A DNA stretch of 5,298 nucleotides from Alphaproteobacteria bacterium (GTDB taxonomy: Bacteria > Pseudomonadota > Alphaproteobacteria > Rhizobiales > Aestuariivirgaceae), in NCBI GenBank assembly GCA_020441605.1, contig JAGRLX010000143.1:1-5298 (forward strand), written 5' to 3'. The notes under the pieces were generated by a model. The model was not told the origin of the DNA. It saw only the letters and a program-made list of their open reading frames with translations, and ran no database searches. This document shows, one piece after another, positions 1 through 4,167 of this stretch (the stretch's first letter is position 1; each line of letters opens with the position of its first letter). The position numbers and the translations under genes were made by a program.

Positions 1-276
1 GAGCGGCATCCACCCCATCTCTACTCGTAAGTCATTGATATTGTAAGGCCGGTGGTAGCTCGGAGTTCGAATCCTATATGTGCGCATCCAACGAGCTTAA
101 GCAATTCTCAGCTAGCGAACCTCAAAACCGCATGGATTTAACGCGGTACAAGAAGCATTGCCTTTTCGCTGTCATCCGCAACCCAACTACGACCATGATG
201 GCCCCGCCCCGGCCGATCAGAATTATTCCGTGCGATAGGTGACCTGTAGCACGACCGCTCATATTCGCGAGGCTGG
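1..276. other. Non-coding left flank
   Basis: No convincing gene is visible here on either strand. The only recognisable structure is a tRNA-3'-end-like stretch near bases 44-90, listed separately. The CDF gene on the minus strand ends at 277, so the right part of this stretch is that gene's downstream region. I looked for a hairpin followed by a T run (read on the minus strand) and found none, so the CDF terminator is either Rho-dependent or farther left. A short ACCGC...GCGGT inverted repeat near 127-147 is too weak to interpret. Confidence 0.5.
44..90 (+). other. tRNA-3'-end-like segment, possible attachment-site remnant
   Basis: Bases 65-74 read GTTCGAATCC, the classic T-loop signature of a tRNA, and the segment ends in CCA at 88-90. 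Just before it (28-42) is GTAAGTCATTGATAT, which resembles sequence I remember seeing beside tRNA-integrated elements; that is recollection, not a search. It is not an intact tRNA. The five bases either side of the T loop (61-65 and 73-77) pair poorly, and no matching 5' acceptor arm or anticodon arm is present. It could be a decayed attachment site at the edge of a genomic island, or a chance resemblance. Confidence 0.22.
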
Positions 277-1167
277 TCAGGAGAGGACAAGCACGCCCGA
301 GTGCTTAGCCTTGTTCTCAGGCTCTACGTGAATGGTGATCATAGCATCGGGAACCTTCGCCTTGAGCGCCCGCTCGATACGGTCGCAAATGGCATGAGCG
401 TCCGTGACGGTTGTTTCGCCTGCTACCACGAGATGGAAGTCGATGAACGTGACTTTCCCGGCGTGACGGGTGCGCAGGTCATGGGCCTCCTGCGCCCCTT
501 CGGCCTTGGCGGAAATGACTTCCCTGATGGACTTCAGCACATCATCCGGCACCGCCTCGTCCATGAGTCCGCTGAGAGAGCTTTTCGTAACCTTCCAGCC
601 CGACCAGAGAATGTTGATGGCCACGAGACCCGCCAAAACCGGATCGAGGACAACCCATCCTGTTTCAATGGCAGCCAGCACACCAAAGGTGACGCCGATG
701 GACGACACCACGTCCGAGAGAAGGTGACGACCGTCCGCCACCAGGGCAGGCGACCGATGACGGCGGCCCTGCGTAATGAGCACCCAGCACCAGATGCCGT
801 TGAACACGCTCGCCATGCCATTGACGAGGAGCCCTTGCACAGGAGCGTCGAGAATGCGGGGAGCCATCAACCCCTTGAAGGCCTCGTTCATGATGAGAAG
901 CGCGGCAACGATAATCATCACGCCTTCGAGCACGGCGCTGAAAAACTCGGCTTTATGGTGACCGTATGGATGATTCGCATCAGCGGGCCGTGCCGCCACG
1001 TGAATGGCGACGAGCGCAGCCATGGCCGTGGCCAAGTTTACAGTGCTTTCCAGGGCATCGGAGAGCAGCGCAATTGAGCCTGTTATCCACCAGGCGAAAG
1101 CCTTCAGCCCGAGAACGACCAGGCCCACGATGAGGCTGCCGATGGCAAGTTTAAGCGTTTTAGACAT
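277..1167 (-). CDS. Cation diffusion facilitator (CDF) metal efflux protein, FieF/YiiP-like
   Basis: This 296-residue inner-membrane protein belongs to the CDF family, which exports divalent metals (Zn, Cd, Fe, Co, Mn) by proton antiport. Length matches E. coli FieF/YiiP. Hydrophobic segments fall near residues 6-28, 33-58, 78-96, 110-132, 150-168 and 172-190. The TM5 half of the transport site is intact (H148xxxD152). The TM2 half reads E40xxxN44 in place of the usual D/HxxxD. The cytoplasmic-loop site matches YiiP (D63, H66, H70 in the NHPYGH stretch). The C-terminal domain keeps the YiiP-like HDLRTR...FHLV...DAH...IHVEPE pattern (H229, H245, H258, H280, E282). The ATG at 1165-1167 gives the usual short N-terminus; the Shine-Dalgarno (SD) sequence is weak. 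It is divergent from uppP. The family call is secure, the metal is unknown; co-location with a ZntA-type pump suggests a role in metal resistance. Confidence 0.93.
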   Translation of the reverse strand: MSKTLKLAIGSLIVGLVVLGLKAFAWWITGSIALLSDALESTVNLATAMAALVAIHVAARPADANHPYGHHKAEFFSAVLEGVMIIVAALLIMNEAFKGLMAPRILDAPVQGLLVNGMASVFNGIWCWVLITQGRRHRSPALVADGRHLLSDVVSSIGVTFGVLAAIETGWVVLDPVLAGLVAINILWSGWKVTKSSLSGLMDEAVPDDVLKSIREVISAKAEGAQEAHDLRTRHAGKVTFIDFHLVVAGETTVTDAHAICDRIERALKAKVPDAMITIHVEPENKAKHSGVLVLS

Positions 1168-1194
1168 GGGGCAAGACTTTCAGACCAGGGTAGC

Positions 1195-1207
1195 GCGCTT
1201 ATAGCGC
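1195..1207. promoter_or_regulatory. Short palindrome upstream of the CDF gene
   Basis: GCGCT-TAT-AGCGC is a perfect 5-bp inverted repeat with a 3-base centre, about 28 bases upstream of the CDF start codon. Read on the minus strand it contains TATAAG (1203-1198), a passable -10 element, but I find no good -35 at the right distance. It may be an operator or promoter element for the CDF gene; short GC-rich palindromes also arise by chance. Confidence 0.25.
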
Positions 1208-1271
1208 CGGTTTGCCCGCAGGTGAGCCGCGGTCTGCCACAGACGAAAAAATTTTGGAGGGTGGCGCTCGG

Positions 1272-1306
1272 GCGCTGTATTTGCCTTGCACAAAGGTAGA
1301 CAGCGC
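1272..1306. repeat. Nested inverted repeat between the CDF gene and uppP
   Basis: The outer arms GCGCTGT (1272-1278) and ACAGCGC (1300-1306) pair perfectly over 7 bp. Inside them CCTT (1284-1287) and AAGG (1293-1296) form a second short stem around a 5-base loop. No T run follows, so it is not an obvious terminator. It could be a leader structure, an operator, or a remnant of mobile DNA. Its right arm is part of the 17-base near-repeat at 1292-1308. Confidence 0.4.
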
Positions 1307-1401
1307 GGCGGGTTGCCCGGCTGGTTCCTCTGTGCCTGCACAACAGCTTGGCGCTCGATGTTGCCCGTCAGCTAGTCTGCGCGTAAAGGCAGACGGCGCG
1401 G
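1292..1401. repeat. 17-base imperfect direct repeat, two copies
   Basis: AAAGGTAGACAGCGCGG (1292-1308) recurs as AAAGGCAGACGGCGCGG (1385-1401), matching at 15 of 17 positions with a 93-base offset. Each copy supplies the right arm of a hairpin: the first pairs with 1272-1278, the second (GCAGAC, 1389-1394) with GTCTGC at 1375-1380 across an 8-base loop. The second copy ends seven bases before the GGGGG of the uppP ribosome binding site. The repeat may be a duplicated regulatory site for uppP; no protein family can be assigned to it. Confidence 0.4.
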
Positions 1402-1407
1402 GAGCTT

Positions 1408-1412
1408 GGGGG
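1408..1412 (+). promoter_or_regulatory. uppP ribosome binding site
   Basis: GGGGG at 1408-1412 sits 4 bases before the GTG at 1417, and GGAG at 1401-1404 lies 12 bases before it. Either could pair with 16S rRNA. The next start candidate, ATG at 1453, has no purine-rich site before it, so these support the GTG. Confidence 0.5.
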
Positions 1413-1416
1413 AAAT

Positions 1417-2229
1417 GTGGAGCTTGCGATCGTGGATCTGAATAACGCCGCCATGGCGATCCTGCTTGGCGTGGTGGAAGGCATTACCGAGTTCCTGCCG
1501 ATCTCCTCGACCGGCCACCTCATCCTGCTCGTCGATCTGCTGGGCTTCCGCGGACCTCCGGGACGCGTGTTCGAGGTGGTGATCCAGTTTGGCGCCATAT
1601 TGGGGGTTTGCTGGGTCTACCGTTACCGCCTGTCAGCTCTTGCGGCAAATCCGGCAGCGCGGTCATCGCGGCACCTGGTCATCGTTTTGCTACTTGGCTT
1701 CCTGCCGGCCGCGGTTCTCGGATTTCTGCTGCACGGTTTCATCAAGGCCGTGCTGTTCAATCCGCTGACCGTCAGCATCGCACTCGTGGCCGGCGGGGTC
1801 GTTATCATCGCAATCGAACGTCTGGTCCGCATTGAACGCGTCACGAGCATGGAGTCAATTACACCCAGCCTGGCGCTGAAGATCGGGCTTTTCCAAGCCG
1901 TCGCCATGATCCCCGGCACGTCGCGCTCGGGCGCCACCATCATGGGAGGGCGGCTTCTCGGCCTCTCGCGCGGAGCGGCTGCGGAGTTCTCTTTCCTGCT
2001 CGCCATCCCGACCATGTTGGCTGCGTCATCCTACGACCTCTACAAGAATGCGGAGCAGATCCGCGGCGAAGGCGCTCTGCTCCTTGCGCTCGGCTTCTTC
2101 AGCGCGCTGGTGACGGCGGTGCTCTCCGTCCGCTGGCTGATCGCTCTGGTCTCCAAACGCAGTTTCGAGTGCTTCGGATGGTATCGCATTGCGCTTGGCG
2201 GACTTATGCTGGTGCTGTTGTCTATCTAG
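1417..2229 (+). CDS. uppP: Undecaprenyl-diphosphatase (UppP/BacA family; PbrB-like by context)
   Basis: This 270-residue integral membrane enzyme removes one phosphate from undecaprenyl diphosphate, recycling the lipid carrier for cell-wall synthesis; its activity is assigned to the outer face of the inner membrane. Length matches the family (about 270). Both signature regions are complete: EGITEFLPISSTGH at 21-34 (E21, E25, S31, H34) and PGTSRSG at 166-172 (R170). About eight hydrophobic segments are visible. The start is GTG; it restores the usual short N-terminal lead before the first motif. The stop overlaps the convergent merR stop. Beside a MerR sensor and a P1B ATPase, this gene resembles PbrB of the Cupriavidus lead-resistance operon, where released phosphate is thought to precipitate exported lead. 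That specialised role is inferred from context; a housekeeping UppP or a bacitracin-resistance role cannot be excluded. Confidence 0.95.
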   Translation: MELAIVDLNNAAMAILLGVVEGITEFLPISSTGHLILLVDLLGFRGPPGRVFEVVIQFGAILGVCWVYRYRLSALAANPAARSSRHLVIVLLLGFLPAAVLGFLLHGFIKAVLFNPLTVSIALVAGGVVIIAIERLVRIERVTSMESITPSLALKIGLFQAVAMIPGTSRSGATIMGGRLLGLSRGAAAEFSFLLAIPTMLAASSYDLYKNAEQIRGEGALLLALGFFSALVTAVLSVRWLIALVSKRSFECFGWYRIALGGLMLVLLSI

Positions 2230-2645
2230 TGTTCGGTGGCGCAGTGGCGGTGGTCCTTCAGCACTTCGATGACACGGCATTGGCTGACCCGGCCATGAGT
2301 GCACTCGCCGACCATCCGCTTGAGTTCTGTCCGGAGCGCCCGGAGCTTCCGCAGACGAATTTCGACCTGCTCCAGATGTGACCGCGCAATGGCATCGGCA
2401 GCGGAACAACTCGTCTCCGGGTTGTCGGAAAGGTGGAGAAGCTCGCGGATTTCGTCGATGCCGAAACCCAGCTCGCGCGCGTGGCGGATGAATTTCAAAC
2501 GCTTGAGGTCATAAAGCTGATAGATCCGGTGGCCGCCTTCCGATCTGCCGGATGGCTTTATCAGTCCGATCTGCTCGTAGTAGCGGATGGTCTGCACCTT
2601 TGTCGCGGCGGCCTCCGCGAGCTTTCCGATTGTTACCCCAGCCAT
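2226..2645 (-). CDS. MerR-family metal-responsive transcriptional regulator (ZntR/CadR/PbrR type)
   Basis: This 139-residue activator has a winged helix-turn-helix at about 4-70 (TIGKLAEAAATKVQTIRYYE, then a GGHRIY wing), a long dimerisation helix (about 85-112) and a short metal-binding tail. Cysteines C80, C115 and C123 line up with C82, C117 and C126 of MerR; copper sensors such as CueR carry Ser at the first position. I therefore expect a +2 ion (Zn, Cd, Pb or Hg). The tail DHRHCATEH adds possible ligands (H132, H134, C135, H139). The start is firm: AAGGAG lies 6 bases upstream of the ATG (minus strand, 2657-2652). Its gene is divergent from the DsbA-like gene, and the 102-base gap holds a textbook MerR operator. 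Family proteins bind the dyad in a 19-20 bp spacer and untwist it when metal binds. The exact metal cannot be told from sequence. Confidence 0.93.
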   Translation of the reverse strand: MAGVTIGKLAEAAATKVQTIRYYEQIGLIKPSGRSEGGHRIYQLYDLKRLKFIRHARELGFGIDEIRELLHLSDNPETSCSAADAIARSHLEQVEIRLRKLRALRTELKRMVGECTHGRVSQCRVIEVLKDHRHCATEH

Positions 2646-2655
2646 GATTTTCTCC

Positions 2656-2686
2656 TTGAACCTCTAGTCACTAGAGATTGTATGTG
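2656..2686 (+). promoter_or_regulatory. MerR-type promoter/operator 1, before the DsbA-like gene
   Basis: The -35 element TTGAAC (2656-2661) and a -10-like TATGTG (2681-2686) are separated by 19 bp, the over-long spacing typical of MerR-activated promoters. Inside the spacer is a perfect 7-1-7 dyad, CTCTAGT-C-ACTAGAG (2662-2676). Transcription should start near 2693, leaving a leader of about 55 bases before the ATG at 2748. The -35 overlaps the merR Shine-Dalgarno sequence on the other strand. The site is almost certainly bound by the adjacent MerR protein. Confidence 0.82.
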
Positions 2687-2707
2687 AAGGCAGAAGCTTC
2701 AAGTCAA
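2677..2707 (-). promoter_or_regulatory. Candidate merR promoter
   Basis: On the minus strand TTGACT (2707-2702) and TACAAT (2682-2677) are separated by 19 bp. The -10 is close to consensus; the spacer is longer than the ideal 17. It lies back to back with promoter 1, overlapping its -10 region, and the operator dyad covers its expected start region. MerR bound there would be well placed to repress its own gene, as known for the family. Another spacing or promoter is possible. Confidence 0.45.
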
Positions 2708-2735
2708 TCGGCTGCACTGGCCCGACTCTTTCTTC

Positions 2736-2740
2736 AGGTG
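2736..2740 (+). promoter_or_regulatory. Ribosome binding site of the DsbA-like gene
   Basis: AGGTG lies 7 bases before the ATG at 2748. It fixes this start, which also gives a complete signal peptide beginning MSKFTRR. Confidence 0.6.
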
Positions 2741-2747
2741 TTTTCTC

Positions 2748-3407
2748 ATGTCCAAGTTCACTCGCCGCTACGTTGCTCAAGGGATCGGTCTCACGCTGGC
2801 GGGCGGCACCCTGCTCAAGGCCGCTCCAGCCCGCGCGGCGACCGAGGAAGAGGCGGCACTCGGCAAGAAATTGCTGGCGACCGTTCCTCCTCATGGAGAG
2901 CGCGCTCTTGGGCGCGCGGATGCACCCGTGGTCGTGGTGGAATACGCCTCGGCAACCTGCCCGCATTGCGCTGAGTTCCACGTCGACGTGCTGCCGTCAT
3001 TGAAGCAGACCTATATCGATACCGGGAAGGTCAGATGGATCTTCCGCGAGTTTCCGCTCGACCAGCGGGCGCTTGCCGTCTTCATGCTGACGCGCTGCAT
3101 TCCCGAAGAGAAGTATTTCGGCACAATCGACATGGTCTTCCGCCGTCAGGAACTCTGGAACGGCGACAAAGTCAGGACCGAGCTTCTCAAGATCATGCAA
3201 ATGGCAGGACTGTCGGAGGCGGAGTTCGACGCTTGCCTGAAGCGGCAGGACCTTGCCACTGGGATCTATGAGACGGGTAAAGCGGCCAAGGACCAGTTCG
3301 GCGTGAAGGGGACGCCCACCTTTTTCGTCAACGGAAAGTTTGTGGATGGCCACAAGGATTCCTCAGCCATCAGCGCCGCCATCGATGCCGCTCTGGCAGG
3401 ACAGTAG
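2748..3407 (+). CDS. DsbA-family thiol:disulfide oxidoreductase, exported
   Basis: This 219-residue protein is a periplasmic thioredoxin-fold oxidoreductase of the DsbA type. A leader with a twin-arginine-like motif (T5-R6-R7-Y8-V9), a hydrophobic stretch and an ARA cleavage site at about residue 30 predicts export, possibly folded by the Tat route. The active site C71-P-H-C74 is the classic DsbA CPHC, and the cis-proline loop is G188-T-P190-T. The helical insertion lies between, roughly 104-180, and holds two further cysteines (C117, C163) that could form a second disulfide. DsbA proteins oxidise or reshuffle disulfides in exported proteins; relatives such as ScsC protect against copper. It is the first gene after the MerR-type operator, so metal induction is likely. 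No DsbB or DsbD partner is visible. Whether it acts as oxidase, isomerase or metal-binding thiol protein is open. Confidence 0.9.
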   Translation: MSKFTRRYVAQGIGLTLAGGTLLKAAPARAATEEEAALGKKLLATVPPHGERALGRADAPVVVVEYASATCPHCAEFHVDVLPSLKQTYIDTGKVRWIFREFPLDQRALAVFMLTRCIPEEKYFGTIDMVFRRQELWNGDKVRTELLKIMQMAGLSEAEFDACLKRQDLATGIYETGKAAKDQFGVKGTPTFFVNGKFVDGHKDSSAISAAIDAALAGQ

Positions 3408-3415
3408 CGGGTGGC

Positions 3416-3428
3416 GCGCATTTTGCGC
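3416..3428. repeat. Small hairpin after the DsbA-like gene
   Basis: GCGCA-TTT-TGCGC is a perfect 5-bp stem with a 3-base loop, 8 bases after the dsbA-like stop codon. Only TT follows, so it is a poor intrinsic terminator. It touches the -35 element of operator 2 and might thin out read-through from promoter 1, or mean nothing. Confidence 0.3.
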
Positions 3429-3459
3429 TTGAATCTACAGTGACTGTAGGTCGTATGAG
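3429..3459 (+). promoter_or_regulatory. MerR-type promoter/operator 2, before the L,D-transpeptidase gene
   Basis: TTGAAT (3429-3434) and TATGAG (3454-3459) are again 19 bp apart. The spacer carries a perfect 7-1-7 dyad, CTACAGT-G-ACTGTAG (3435-3449). Architecture, dyad position and the AGT-N-ACT core all match operator 1. A start near 3466 would leave a leader of about 36 bases. This makes the transpeptidase and ATPase pair a separately inducible unit, probably under the same MerR regulator. Confidence 0.8.
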
Positions 3460-3488
3460 TTCTTCGCTTGCCAAGTTGAACCTAGCCT

Positions 3489-3494
3489 AAGGGA
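3489..3494 (+). promoter_or_regulatory. Ribosome binding site of the L,D-transpeptidase gene
   Basis: AAGGGA lies 7 bases before the ATG at 3502 and decides this start. An ATG at 3495 directly abuts the site, too close to be used. Confidence 0.6.
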
Positions 3495-3501
3495 ATGCAT
3501 A

Positions 3502-4155
3502 ATGAATCGGCGTGAGTTATTGTTGGGCGGGATTGCTCTTGGTTTTCTGGCGTTGCCGGAAACGGCTGCAGCTGAAGCGGAGCGCTTCCCGATCTCGCGC
3601 AGCGACATTCGAAAGGTTCCGGCCAAGTTCCGGCGCCGGAAGGTAAGATTCGATACAGATTATCCGCCGGGCACCATCGTTGTCGATACGGCCAGCAAGT
3701 ATCTCTACTTCCTGACCGGCAACGGCAGCGCCATCCGCTATGGCATCGGCGTCGGGCGGCAAGGCTTCTCGTGGAGCGGCACGGCGGTGATCCGCCGCAA
3801 GGCCAAGTGGCCGACCTGGACGCCGCCGGCTGCCATGGTGGAACGCGACGAATTCGCGGCGCAATGGGCGGGCGGCATGCCGGGTGGCCCGAAGAACCCG
3901 CTCGGCGCGCGGGCGCTCTATCTCTACCAGGGGAACCGCGACACGCTGTATCGCATTCACGGCACGTTCGCGCCGTCCTCGATCGGCAAGGCCGTGTCTT
4001 CCGGCTGTATCCGCATGATCAATGCCGATGTGGCAGATCTGTATGACAGGGTCCGCCTCGGTGCTCAGGTAGTTGTGCTCCAACGCCCAACCGGAGCTCT
4101 CGCAGAAGCCCCGGTGACACGCAAGCGCCGCACCATCCAGGACATTTTTGAGTAG
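3502..4155 (+). CDS. L,D-transpeptidase (YkuD domain), exported
   Basis: This 217-residue enzyme belongs to the ErfK/YbiS/YcfS/YnhG group of L,D-transpeptidases, which make 3-3 crosslinks in peptidoglycan or attach proteins to it. A leader with an RR motif (MNRRELLLGG) and an alanine-rich cleavage region at about 22-26 sends it to the periplasm. The YkuD domain spans roughly 57-194, opening with GTIVVDTASKYLYF. The catalytic region is complete: HGTF with H153, then SSGCIRM with nucleophile C169 and R171. SSGCIR in place of SHGCIR is, to my knowledge, common in alphaproteobacterial members. A basic tail (VTRKRR, 205-210) follows. The gene has its own MerR-type promoter and is 12 bases from the ATPase gene, so both are probably cotranscribed. 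A transpeptidase in a metal operon suggests wall reinforcement or repair under metal stress; that role is inference. Confidence 0.94.
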   Translation: MNRRELLLGGIALGFLALPETAAAEAERFPISRSDIRKVPAKFRRRKVRFDTDYPPGTIVVDTASKYLYFLTGNGSAIRYGIGVGRQGFSWSGTAVIRRKAKWPTWTPPAAMVERDEFAAQWAGGMPGGPKNPLGARALYLYQGNRDTLYRIHGTFAPSSIGKAVSSGCIRMINADVADLYDRVRLGAQVVVLQRPTGALAEAPVTRKRRTIQDIFE

Positions 4156-4157
4156 GA
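4154..4157 (+). promoter_or_regulatory. Ribosome binding site of the ATPase gene, overlapping the preceding stop
   Basis: AGGA begins inside the TAG stop of the transpeptidase gene (4153-4155) and lies 10 bases before the ATG at 4168. The overlap supports coupled translation of the two genes. Confidence 0.5.
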
Positions 4158-4167
4158 CAGCAGTTTC

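Noticed and set aside
12..90. A functional tRNA gene
   Set aside because: The T stem does not pair, the acceptor 5' arm is missing, and there is no anticodon stem-loop at the right distance.
301..1077. 258-codon open frame on the plus strand
   Set aside because: It is antisense to the CDF gene, whose family motifs are complete. The product is rich in His, Arg and Asn with no recognisable domain, as expected of a shadow frame.
1212..1445. 77-codon plus-strand frame in the CDF-uppP gap
   Set aside because: It has no family resemblance or clear ribosome binding site, and it runs into the uppP start in another frame.
2026..2409. 127-codon minus-strand frame across the uppP-merR junction
   Set aside because: It overlaps two well-supported genes and has a low-complexity charged composition.
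2693..2700. GAAGCTTC palindrome between merR and the DsbA-like gene
   Set aside because: An 8-base palindrome without flanking symmetry is easily chance, and the nearby 7-1-7 dyad with promoter spacing explains regulation better.
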